Positions 16,874 through 24,437 of a stretch of 33,574 nt of DNA are shown piece by piece (positions within the stretch are counted from its first letter, which is position 1; the number at the start of each line of letters is the position of its first letter). Under the pieces are notes generated by a model. It ran no database searches, was not told the DNA's origin, and saw only the letters and a program-made list of their open reading frames with translations. The DNA comes from Flavobacteriales bacterium (GTDB taxonomy: Bacteria; Bacteroidota; Bacteroidia; Flavobacteriales_D; Cryomorphaceae). The translations under genes were made by a program, and so were the position numbers. The stretch spans positions 1 to 33,574 of the forward strand of contig SLDS01000253.1 in assembly GCA_007125175.1 (NCBI GenBank), given 5' to 3'.

Positions 16874-17721
16874 TCGCGGCCCAGAGGAATTCGCCAGCTC
16901 ACCCCGGCTTTGAAAAAGAGCAGTGAAAGAGGCTCGCGGTAGAGGCGGAGATTGTGCAGATCACCTTCAATAATTTCAAAATCGCTTGTGGCGGGATCGG
17001 CCTCAGGTTGTCCACGGCCGCTCCTTAGCCTTTCGGAAAATGCAAACTCAAACTCCGGCCCGAGCAGGCAGAGCACTTCTGCACGAAAGTAAAATTGACT
17101 CTTACCCAAGCGGGGAAAAATGAGCCCGATATCGAAACGGGAGCCCAGGGCCAGGCTCGCCCCGAAGCTATTGTCAGCGTGCATGGTCTCTTCGTAGAGA
17201 TTGATGGGGCCCTCACCGGTATTGCGGCTGTCGGGATCGCGCACAGCCAGCACCGACCGCCCCAGCACCCAGTGCAAACAGACTGTGGCGTACGGCAATA
17301 CCGGCCCGTCCTCGATGAAATCGTAGCGCAGTAGTGCCGAGAAGCTGCTGATGCGGTGGTTTACCACCATGGGGGCCTCGATCACGGCCCCTGAAGAAAA
17401 GGTGAACTCGACGTCTTCGCGAAAATTGTCATACCAGCTTTGCGAAAAGCCCAGACCGTAACTCCAAGGATTGTTCGTTGGATTGAGCAGGCCTTCGACG
17501 TGGAAGCCGTGCTGGGCATCCATGCTATTGCTCATGGCTCCCAAGGCGATTCCCCCGGAATAGCCGAGCCCAAACTCCACATCTTGCCCATGTACCTGCG
17601 CTCTGAGGCCCATAAAAGTCAAGATGACTGCGGGCAATCCGAGCACCACCATGCGCAAGGTCTTCTTATATCGCGCCAATGGTTTTGCCAAGGAGGAATC
17701 TTTGAACTGGGAAGGAATCAT
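16855..17721 (-). CDS. Outer-membrane beta-barrel-like protein, uncharacterised
   Basis: The product has 289 residues from the ATG at 17721. A longer frame to 17808 exists, but the promoter at 17729-17758 lies inside it. A hydrophobic segment (MVVLGLPAVILTFMGL) followed by RAQVHGQD reads as a signal peptide. Alternating strands typical of barrel proteins follow: VEFGLGYSGGIALGAM, FSALLRYDFIED, FGASLALGSRFDIG and SQFYFRAEVLCLLG. The last strand ends in RDQMFRD rather than a terminal aromatic residue. If transcription starts at the predicted site, the ATG at 17721 would be nearly leaderless, and a start at the internal ATG before VVLGLP is an alternative. The function is unknown. Confidence 0.75.
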   Translation of the reverse strand: MIPSQFKDSSLAKPLARYKKTLRMVVLGLPAVILTFMGLRAQVHGQDVEFGLGYSGGIALGAMSNSMDAQHGFHVEGLLNPTNNPWSYGLGFSQSWYDNFREDVEFTFSSGAVIEAPMVVNHRISSFSALLRYDFIEDGPVLPYATVCLHWVLGRSVLAVRDPDSRNTGEGPINLYEETMHADNSFGASLALGSRFDIGLIFPRLGKSQFYFRAEVLCLLGPEFEFAFSERLRSGRGQPEADPATSDFEIIEGDLHNLRLYREPLSLLFFKAGVSWRIPLGRDQMFRD

Positions 17722-17728
17722 ATAAGAT

Positions 17729-17758
17729 CGAAGATACACACTGCCGAACACATGGCAA
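17729..17758 (-). promoter_or_regulatory. Promoter of the barrel-like protein gene
   Basis: Minus strand: TTG, 19 bases, TATCTTCG (one mismatch to TAnnTTTG). The -7 box ends 8 bases before the ATG at 17721. Confidence 0.55.
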
Positions 17759-17890
17759 TAGCAGGAAGAAGAAAGCGTGGGACAATGAATTTTTTCACGT
17801 ACTTTCACGCGGTTTGCAAATCATGCGTATATTTAGGCACAAGCCTTCAATATTTTAATTCACGAAAAACAACAGCACAGCACATTTTTT

Positions 17891-18331
17891 ATGGGTAGAT
17901 CACACGAATCCTGGAGCAAAAGGGAAAAGGAAAAGAAAAAAGCAAAGCGCAAAGAGGAGAAACTCAAGCGCAAAGAAGAGCGCAAGGAAGGAGGTTCCGA
18001 CAGCTTTGAAGATATGATCGCTTATGTAGATCAATTTGGGAATCCGACGGATTCGCCTCCCGATCCCGATGAAATTGAAGAAGTGGAAGCAGAGGATATT
18101 GTGATAGGAATACCACCCAAAGGTGAGATGGAAGAAGAGGTCAATGAAGGTACAGTGAGCTTCTTCGACCACAACAAAGGTTACGGATTCATAAAAGTGA
18201 AAAACAGCCACGAAAGCCTCTTTACCCACGTGAAGTCGCACATCGATGAGATCACTGAGGGCAATCGGGTTACCTTCGATATAGCCCCGGGCGACAAGGG
18301 CCCCGTGGCCATCAACGTAAAGAAAATCTAA
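17891..18331 (+). CDS. Cold-shock-domain protein with charged N-terminal extension
   Basis: The product has 146 residues. The first 35 are a Lys/Glu-rich, probably coiled or disordered tail (KREKEKKKAKRKEEKLKRKE). An acidic linker (DSPPDPDEIEEVEAED) follows, then a C-terminal cold-shock domain (about 83-146) with RNP1 KGYGFIKV and RNP2-like SLFTHVKSH. The OB-fold binds single-stranded RNA or DNA and may act as an RNA chaperone. The architecture of basic tail, MIAYVD-type linker and CSD is one I associate with Bacteroidota. The start is the ATG at 17891 after an AT-rich leader that includes TATATTTA at 17828-17835. The next gene is the PqiA-like protein, 124 bases downstream. Confidence 0.9.
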   Translation: MGRSHESWSKREKEKKKAKRKEEKLKRKEERKEGGSDSFEDMIAYVDQFGNPTDSPPDPDEIEEVEAEDIVIGIPPKGEMEEEVNEGTVSFFDHNKGYGFIKVKNSHESLFTHVKSHIDEITEGNRVTFDIAPGDKGPVAINVKKI

Positions 18332-18455
18332 AAGGTCTCCGAATACCACCACCTAAGGCCCGGGGCTATTCCTGCGACCTTGAAGGCATCTTGCTTATTG
18401 TGAATCAGCAGCCTGGCAATGACCATGGGCTCTCAAGCCTCAGCTTGCAAAGAAG

Positions 18456-19766
18456 ATGACGCCCCCATACCTACGCCCTGCACGCTTCGTATTCGCTTTG
18501 CTGCTGCTCACCGCAGTATGGAGCGGCTACGAGCTCTCGCGCATCGAGTCGGAGCGAAGGGCCCTTCGGGAGGATGCCATTGAGATCAGCAAAATCAAGT
18601 ACGGCATATTCAATGTGGACGAGTGGAAGCGCATCGCCACAGGTATCATTGCTGTGAAAATCGATGAGCTTGACCTCAGCGATACCGATCGACAGGTGAT
18701 GCAAGAGCGCATCTCAGCATTTCTATACCAGCTTGTTGCTGAGCTTCAGGAGCGCTTTGAGGAGGAAAACCGCAAGGGCCTGGTCGGCTTTTTAAAGCGG
18801 GAGGGAGCAGGCTTCTTCGGCATATTCAGCAAGATGGAGCGAGATGTGCCCATCTTCACCCAGCAGATTTTGCGCTTTATCGACAATCCCCAAAACCGCG
18901 AAAACCTCAAAACTTACTTGGGCGATAAGCTGGAATCTTACGCCGACGCCACCTTTTCGGAAACGGATTACGAAGACCACGATCGCATTATCGAAAAGTA
19001 CGGGAAGGACTCCAAAAAAGAAACCCTCCGCCATATCAATTCTCAAGCATCAGAGCTGCAGCTGAGCCGCAAGCCCTACAGCATGCTCTTGTACGGGCTT
19101 ATTCTCTCTTGCATTCTCTTCCTCATCCTGGCGCGCAGGGCCGATGCATGGGTGCTCAGTTTCCAGATTGGCATTTCCCTCGTGGCCTTGTTCCTCGGAG
19201 TGTCCCTGCCCATGATTGAAATCGATGCGCGCATCGACCGCCTGCAGTTTTCCCTTATGGGCGAGCTGGTTCACTTTTCCGATCAGGTGCTCTACTTCAA
19301 GAGCAAGAGCATACTGGAGGTGGTGCAGCTCATGTGGGAACAGGGCAAGGCCGACCTCTTGCTGGTTGCCCTGCTTGTGCTGGCATTCAGCGTGCTCTTT
19401 CCATTGGCCAAGACACTTGCCTCCCTCTTTTACATCCACAGCAATGCACCCAAACCGCCACCATCACGAGGCCGCCATCACAGCGGATGGATACACCTGC
19501 TTGTATTCAAAACGGGCAAGTGGAGCATGGCCGATGTAATGGTCGTGGCCATTTTTATGTCCTATATCGGATTTTCGGGTATCGTGTCAGAGCAGTTGGG
19601 ACAGCTCGAAGGCATCGCGCGCAATGCTGACGTGCTTACAACCAACCACTCCAGCTTGCAGATTGGTTTTTTCATGTTTGCGGCCTATGTGATCTTGAGC
19701 CTGAGTATAGCCCAGGCTTTGGATGGCAGGCGATTTGCCGGGAAGCTCCCTACCGTACAGGGGTAA
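18456..19766 (+). CDS. PqiA/LetA-like multi-pass membrane protein
   Basis: The product has 436 residues. One membrane helix near the N terminus (FVFALLLLTAVW) is followed by a soluble, charged, mostly helical region of about 175 residues, predicted to face the periplasm. About four or five helices then lie between 207 and 425 (SMLLYGLILSCILFLILA, IGISLVALFLGVSLPMIEI, LLLVALLVLAFSVLFPLAK, ADVMVVAIFMSYIGFSGIV, IGFFMFAAYVILSLSIA). The block KTGKWSMADVMVVAIFMSYI matches the signature of paraquat-inducible protein A, whose relatives work with MCE proteins in moving lipids between membranes. The zinc-type Cys pairs of classical PqiA are absent, and no MCE gene is adjacent. The ATG at 18456 follows AAAGAAG. 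Confidence 0.8.
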   Translation: MTPPYLRPARFVFALLLLTAVWSGYELSRIESERRALREDAIEISKIKYGIFNVDEWKRIATGIIAVKIDELDLSDTDRQVMQERISAFLYQLVAELQERFEEENRKGLVGFLKREGAGFFGIFSKMERDVPIFTQQILRFIDNPQNRENLKTYLGDKLESYADATFSETDYEDHDRIIEKYGKDSKKETLRHINSQASELQLSRKPYSMLLYGLILSCILFLILARRADAWVLSFQIGISLVALFLGVSLPMIEIDARIDRLQFSLMGELVHFSDQVLYFKSKSILEVVQLMWEQGKADLLLVALLVLAFSVLFPLAKTLASLFYIHSNAPKPPPSRGRHHSGWIHLLVFKTGKWSMADVMVVAIFMSYIGFSGIVSEQLGQLEGIARNADVLTTNHSSLQIGFFMFAAYVILSLSIAQALDGRRFAGKLPTVQG

Positions 19767-19866
19767 AAAAGCGGGTACTTTGCGCGGCATGTGCGGGCTA
19801 TGCTCTATTTTAGCGCGATAAACCGCCCCGACGACCGCTCTGTCAGGAGGCAGAAATTTCGAATTC

Positions 19867-20955
19867 ATGTACATCCGATTCAGCTTTTTACCCATGGCCC
19901 TGATTTGTGCAATGCCCCTGCTTGCCCAAGTAGATCCTCCTGAAGATGATGATGATGACTTCGATTTCTCGGAATTTGAACTCGCGGCACCACCCTCAAA
20001 AAGCTTTTGCACAAACAAGGTGCTCGGCCAAACTCCGACCACACTTATCGGCGTGTCTTACGATGTGCAATTGCGCCATGACCTCACTGCCAATAGCCCT
20101 GTCGGCGTCATGCCCTCGGTAGGTGAAGAGGTCACCATCAACCCCGCCCGGGCATTCAATATCATTGGCAACTTCCCGCTGATATCCAAGAACAATCTCC
20201 TGATCAACATGAACCTGATCTATCAGCGCCAGGATTACAGCATGGAAGGGGAGCTTCAGCACCCCTTGAACCGAAGCCTGGCAGAGAATGGATTGAACCG
20301 GACGGCCACCCTCTTCACAGTATTTAAGCCGCTGGACGATAAGCGCTTTATTCTCGGGCAAGCCGGGCTTGAGCTCAATGGCGATTACGATTTTGGCCTT
20401 CAGAGCCTCTCCACCCTACGAGTGCCGGCGGCCCTGCTATACGGTTTCAAGCCCAATGACCGACTTATGTACGCTTTCGGTCTTTCGCGCACCTATCTGG
20501 GTGGCCCCCTCAATTACGTGCCTGTGGTATACTACTACCACACCTTCAAGGATCAGCGCTGGGGCATCGAAGCTCTGGCGCCGGCACGTGCCTATCTGCG
20601 ATACCGCTTCAGCAGCCTAAGCCTTTTGTCCATCGGCTACAATGTGGTGGGTGCCACCTATCGACTCAATGACTTTGGCGATTTTGCCAGGGAGCTAGAC
20701 GAAGACAACCCCCTCATTGCACGTGATGTAGAGCTGAGGCGCAGTGAGATACGCGCGGGTATAAACTTCCAGAAGCGGCTATTCGGCTTTTTCTGGTTGG
20801 TGGCCGAGGCCGGCTACCGCATCAACTACACTTTTGAGCTCGATCGCGACGGTGATTTCCTCCGTTTTTGGGGCGACGACACTCCCTACTTTATAGAGAA
20901 TGACCTCCGCGACACCCCCTACATCTCCATTGGTATCAGCTACATGAGCCCATAA
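19867..20955 (+). CDS. DUF6268-like outer-membrane protein
   Basis: The product has 362 residues. A signal peptide (FSFLPMALICAMPLLAQ) is followed by a strongly acidic mature N terminus (EDDDDDFDFSEFE) and then a barrel-like series of strands: NIIGNFPLISKNNLLINMNLIYQ, LYGFKPNDRLMYAFGLSRTYLGG, SLSLLSIGYNVVGATY and ISIGISYMSP at the C terminus. The pattern and length fit the DUF6268 family of Bacteroidota outer-membrane barrels. The family name is a recognition from memory and should be confirmed. The role is unknown. A TACTTTGCGC word at 19776-19785 may be part of its promoter and also occurs upstream of the HD-domain gene. Confidence 0.8.
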   Translation: MYIRFSFLPMALICAMPLLAQVDPPEDDDDDFDFSEFELAAPPSKSFCTNKVLGQTPTTLIGVSYDVQLRHDLTANSPVGVMPSVGEEVTINPARAFNIIGNFPLISKNNLLINMNLIYQRQDYSMEGELQHPLNRSLAENGLNRTATLFTVFKPLDDKRFILGQAGLELNGDYDFGLQSLSTLRVPAALLYGFKPNDRLMYAFGLSRTYLGGPLNYVPVVYYYHTFKDQRWGIEALAPARAYLRYRFSSLSLLSIGYNVVGATYRLNDFGDFARELDEDNPLIARDVELRRSEIRAGINFQKRLFGFFWLVAEAGYRINYTFELDRDGDFLRFWGDDTPYFIENDLRDTPYISIGISYMSP

Positions 20956-20983
20956 GCGGCTCTCTGATGCCCAGTGTGGGCTC

Positions 20984-22246
20984 TCAGGTATGTCCCTCGA
21001 TTCGGATTTCTTTTGGAAGGTAGAGCACATGCTTCTCCACCGTCTCATTCCTCATGAGTGTGCCGGGATTGTCGGTCGCTTCCGCAAATTCGACAGGAGG
21101 GCCTGACTTGCCCAAAAACCAAATGCCATCTGTGCCCGGGGCATAGGCGTGATTTCGTATCAGGTCGGTCTGAAAGAAGTAGTCTATGTCTTCATCGCCT
21201 ACTCCGTTGAGTTCGGCGGTTTCTCGCTTCCACTGGGCGATCTGCCTTTCGGCAAATGGTTTGCGCGTGAGCACAGCGCGCGGCAGTCTCCGATTTACAA
21301 GGGCCCTGCACAGCTTGCTGAGAATGTGGTCTTCGGCACCCTGCCATACCTTGATGGCACCCATGATGTCGAAGTCATCGAGCTGTACAAAGGTGTCGAG
21401 CACTTTGGGATCCTCGCGGAAGTGGCTTTCCTGTATCTCATCGTAGAGAAAGAATTGCAAGGCTGGGGATGCGAAGAGCCTATCGCCTGCCCGGGCCCGT
21501 TCTTTGGCCCTGCGCAGTATGTTGATAAGCAATCGCTCGGCAGCTACCGTGGTCTTGTGCAGGTATACCTGCCAGTACATCAGCCGGCGGGCCATGATGA
21601 ACTTTTCAATGGAGTAGATCCCTTTTTGCTCCACCACAAGCTTGTCATTGTGCACCTGTAGCATTTTGATAATCCGCTGATTGCTCACTACCCCCTCCGA
21701 TACTCCGGTGTAGAAGCTGTCCCTGCTCAGATAGTCCAGCCGATCCATATCCAACTGTCCGCTCACCAATTGGTGAAGAAATTTTTTCTCATGGCGGTTG
21801 GCAAAGATGCGCAGCCCTTCTTCGAGCTTTCCATCAAAGCTTTCGTTGAGCCTTTCCATGAGCAATGCTGAGATCATCTCATGGTTTACATTTTTCACGA
21901 TGCTAAACTCCAGGCTGTGAGAGAAGGGTCCGTGGCCAATATCGTGAAGCAGTATGGCAATGCGCGCCGCCTGGGCCTCATCATCGGATATGTCCACCCC
22001 TTTTTCGCGTAAGCTGCCTATGGCGAGACCCATCAGGTGCATCGCGCCGAGCGCATGGTGAAAGCGGGTGTGCAAGGCTCCGGGATATACCAGGTGCGAC
22101 ATGCCCGTTTGCTTGATGCGCCTCAAGCGCTGGAAGTCAGGATGTTCGATTAGATCGAATATCAACTCATTGGGCACAGTGATGAAGCCATACACGGGAT
22201 CATTGAGTATTTTTCGCTTGTTGAATGGATGGTGCTTGGGGCTCAC
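20984..22246 (-). CDS. HD-domain phosphohydrolase (SAMHD1/dNTPase-like)
   Basis: The product has 420 residues. It shows the N-terminal PVYGFITVPNELIFDLIEHP typical of the family and GMSHLVYPGALHTRFHHALG with the first metal His. LLHDIGHGPFSHSLE is the HD motif, and QLDMDRLDYLSRDSFYTG supplies the second Asp. These are the four HD metal ligands in SAMHD1-type enzymes that hydrolyse (d)NTPs, so activity is expected; the substrate is inferred. The C-terminal 120 residues are less conserved. The gene is divergent from porX. Its upstream region carries TTTACTTTGCGC, one base short of the -7 consensus, inside a 22-base palindrome (22293-22314). Confidence 0.9.
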   Translation of the reverse strand: MSPKHHPFNKRKILNDPVYGFITVPNELIFDLIEHPDFQRLRRIKQTGMSHLVYPGALHTRFHHALGAMHLMGLAIGSLREKGVDISDDEAQAARIAILLHDIGHGPFSHSLEFSIVKNVNHEMISALLMERLNESFDGKLEEGLRIFANRHEKKFLHQLVSGQLDMDRLDYLSRDSFYTGVSEGVVSNQRIIKMLQVHNDKLVVEQKGIYSIEKFIMARRLMYWQVYLHKTTVAAERLLINILRRAKERARAGDRLFASPALQFFLYDEIQESHFREDPKVLDTFVQLDDFDIMGAIKVWQGAEDHILSKLCRALVNRRLPRAVLTRKPFAERQIAQWKRETAELNGVGDEDIDYFFQTDLIRNHAYAPGTDGIWFLGKSGPPVEFAEATDNPGTLMRNETVEKHVLYLPKEIRIEGHT

Positions 22247-22290
22247 TTTGCAGACTTTAAAGCTTGCTGCACACTAAAACGGTGCCTTTT

Positions 22291-22321
22291 TTGTTTACTT
22301 AGCGCAAAGTAAACCATTTTG
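22291..22321 (+). promoter_or_regulatory. Putative porX promoter around a palindrome
   Basis: TTG at 22291-22293 and CCATTTTG at 22314-22321 are 20 bases apart. The -7 element lacks the TA, so it is a weak match. The palindrome fills the spacer. Confidence 0.35.
22293..22314. repeat. 22-base palindrome in the HD hydrolase/porX divergent gap
   Basis: GTTTACTT and AAGTAAAC (8 bp, perfect) flank AGCGCA. There is no T-run on either side, so an operator is more likely than a terminator. It overlaps the best promoter-like word of the HD gene (minus strand TACTTTGCGC) and lies in the putative porX spacer. Confidence 0.6.
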
Positions 22322-22359
22322 GCGCAAGCCTCGCCTAAACCAAGAAATACACAATCTTC

Positions 22360-23910
22360 ATGTCATCAAAAATACTCTGGGCCGACGATGAAATCGACCT
22401 GCTAAAGCCGCATATCCTCTTCCTTTCGCAAAAAGGCTATGAAGTGACCACCGTAAACAATGGCAGTGATGCCGCCGATGCAGTCGAAAAACAGGATTTT
22501 GATATCGTCTTTCTGGACGAGAACATGCCCGGGCTCTCGGGTCTTGAGACCCTGGCGCGCATCAAAGCGAGCAAGCCCGCAGTACCCATCGTGATGATTA
22601 CCAAGAGCGAGGAGGAGAGCATCATGGAGGAAGCCATTGGCTCCAAGATTTCGGATTACCTCATCAAGCCGGTCAATCCCAACCAATTGCTGCTCTCGGT
22701 GAAAAAGAACCTGGACAATAAAAAGCTGATCAACGAAAAGACCACAAGCAATTATCAATCGGCCTTTCGAAATATAGGTATGCAGCTCAGCGACCGACTG
22801 GATGTGGACGACTGGAAGGAAGTGTACCGCAAGCTGGTATACTGGGAGCTGGAGCTTCAAAGCGGCAGCGATGGGGTGATGGAGGAAGTGCTCACCATGC
22901 AAAAGAATGAGGCCAATGCCTATTTTGCCAAGTACGTGAGCGAAAACTACCTGGACTGGGTGAGTGGCAAAGCCGCAGATCAGCCTCTGCTCTCGCACCG
23001 GGTGATGCGGGAGAAGGTGATGCCCCTGCTCGGGGAGGAGCCACTCTTCCTGATCATGATCGACAACCTGCGCTACGATCAGTGGAAGGTCATTGAGCCC
23101 ACGCTCTCCGATTATTACCGCACGGCCGAGGAGGACATCTATTTCAGCATCCTGCCTACAGCCACGCAGTATGCGCGCAATAGCTTCTTTGCGGGCCTTA
23201 TGCCCAGCGAAATCCAGAAGCTATACCCCCAACTGTGGAAGAGCGATGAAGACGATGGGGGAAAGAACATGCACGAGGAGGAACTTCTTGGCCATCAGCT
23301 CAAGCGATACGGATCCGATGCCCGATACAGTTACCACAAAATCACCAAGCTCGAGGCGGGACGCAAATTGAGCGATCAGATTTCCAACCTGATGGGCAAT
23401 TCCCTGAATGTGATCGTGTACAACTTTGTCGATATGCTCTCCCATGCCCGTACCGATATGGAAATGATCAAGGAACTGGCTGAAAATGATGCGGCTTATC
23501 GTTCTGTGACGCGAAGCTGGTTCGAGCACTCCCCCCTCAAGAACATTTTGGAAAACATCGCCAAAAAGAATGGACGTGTGGTGATTACCACTGACCACGG
23601 CACCATACAGGTGAGCGATCCCGAGAAGGTGATCGGCGACCGGAATACGAGTACCAACCTGCGCTACAAGCTGGGCCGCAACCTCAATTACGAGTCTAAG
23701 CGGGTATTTGCCATCACGAAGCCGGAGCAGGCTTTCCTGCCTAAGAGCAATATGACCTCGAGCTATATTTTTGCCAAGGAGCGTCAGTACTTTGTGTATC
23801 CAAATAATTACAACCACTTTGTCAACTTCTACAGGGATACCTTCCAGCATGGGGGTATATCCATGGAGGAGATGATGATACCTTTTGCAGTGCTAAGTCC
23901 TAAATCGTGA
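22360..23910 (+). CDS. porX: PorX: response regulator with PglZ-type phosphatase domain
   Basis: The product has 516 residues. The receiver domain (1-120) has the acidic pocket D9/D10, phospho-acceptor D53 (IVFLDENMPG), T81 and K103 (KPVNP). A linker is followed by a PglZ/alkaline-phosphatase-superfamily domain (about 220-510). Its metal-site residues are MIDNLRYDQW (D235), PTATQYARN with the candidate nucleophile Thr, DMLSHAR (D358, H362) and TTDHGT (D412, H413). In Porphyromonas, PorX is phosphorylated by PorY, influences type IX secretion through an ECF sigma factor, and its PglZ domain cleaves oligonucleotides. All the key residues are present, so both functions are predicted to be intact. 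The partner kinase is not in the window. The stop codon overlaps the next start (TGATG), so it is coupled to tsaE. Confidence 0.96.
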   Translation: MSSKILWADDEIDLLKPHILFLSQKGYEVTTVNNGSDAADAVEKQDFDIVFLDENMPGLSGLETLARIKASKPAVPIVMITKSEEESIMEEAIGSKISDYLIKPVNPNQLLLSVKKNLDNKKLINEKTTSNYQSAFRNIGMQLSDRLDVDDWKEVYRKLVYWELELQSGSDGVMEEVLTMQKNEANAYFAKYVSENYLDWVSGKAADQPLLSHRVMREKVMPLLGEEPLFLIMIDNLRYDQWKVIEPTLSDYYRTAEEDIYFSILPTATQYARNSFFAGLMPSEIQKLYPQLWKSDEDDGGKNMHEEELLGHQLKRYGSDARYSYHKITKLEAGRKLSDQISNLMGNSLNVIVYNFVDMLSHARTDMEMIKELAENDAAYRSVTRSWFEHSPLKNILENIAKKNGRVVITTDHGTIQVSDPEKVIGDRNTSTNLRYKLGRNLNYESKRVFAITKPEQAFLPKSNMTSSYIFAKERQYFVYPNNYNHFVNFYRDTFQHGGISMEEMMIPFAVLSPKS

Positions 23911-24320
23911 TGCAGGTGCTTGTGGCAAAGCCGGAGCAATTGGCGGATGCCGCCAAAAGCCTGCTAGACGATGTGCCCGATGGACGTGTTTTTGCCTTTG
24001 CAGGCGAAATGGGTGCGGGCAAAACGAGTCTGATCAAGGCATTATGTGCAGTACTCGGGATTGGTGAGGCAGTCAGCAGCCCGACTTATGCCCTGGTAAA
24101 TGAGTACAGATCAGGAATGGACGAGCCCGTGTATCACTTTGACTTTTATCGGATAGATAGCGATGAGGAAGCCATGGATATAGGCCTGGAGGAGTACCTC
24201 GACAGCGGGGCATACTGCTTCATAGAGTGGCCCGAAAAAGTGGAAAAACTGCTGCCCTCCACCTGTATAGAGGTGGACATAGAGGTGCTTGAAGATGGCA
24301 CACGCCGACTGAGCTGGTGA
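23910..24320 (+). CDS. tsaE: TsaE, tRNA threonylcarbamoyladenosine ATPase subunit
   Basis: The product has 136 residues from the ATG at 23910, which shares one base with the porX stop (TGATG). A GTG at 23907 is an alternative. The P-loop is FAGEMGAGKTSLIKAL. SSPTYALVNEY is the family block after it, HFDFYRID is the Walker-B-like region, and FIEWPEK is the conserved C-terminal motif. TsaE is the ATPase of the TsaB-TsaD-TsaE complex that makes t6A37 in ANN-decoding tRNAs. The length matches the family. The gene is coupled to porX but functionally unrelated. Confidence 0.97.
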   Translation: MQVLVAKPEQLADAAKSLLDDVPDGRVFAFAGEMGAGKTSLIKALCAVLGIGEAVSSPTYALVNEYRSGMDEPVYHFDFYRIDSDEEAMDIGLEEYLDSGAYCFIEWPEKVEKLLPSTCIEVDIEVLEDGTRRLSW

Positions 24321-24397
24321 AGTCAAAATCGAAGAAGGATCAAAATGAAGTAATTACAGCTTTTGGGTGAGCGCGCGAATAATCCGCCTTATTGACT

Positions 24398-24405
24398 TAT
24401 TTTTG
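24398..24405 (+). promoter_or_regulatory. Putative -7 box for ald
   Basis: TATTTTTG lies about 33 bases upstream of the ald ATG at 24438. A TTG occurs too close upstream and none sits at the -33 position. Confidence 0.4.
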
Positions 24406-24437
24406 TAAGTCCATCCTCCAGGAAATTTAAACCAAGC

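Noticed and set aside
19788-19820. Ten-codon frame MCGLCSILAR upstream of the DUF6268-like gene, resembling the N terminus of class II glutamine amidotransferases
   Set aside because: It stops after ten codons and nothing amidotransferase-like follows in any frame; the likeness is too short to mean anything.
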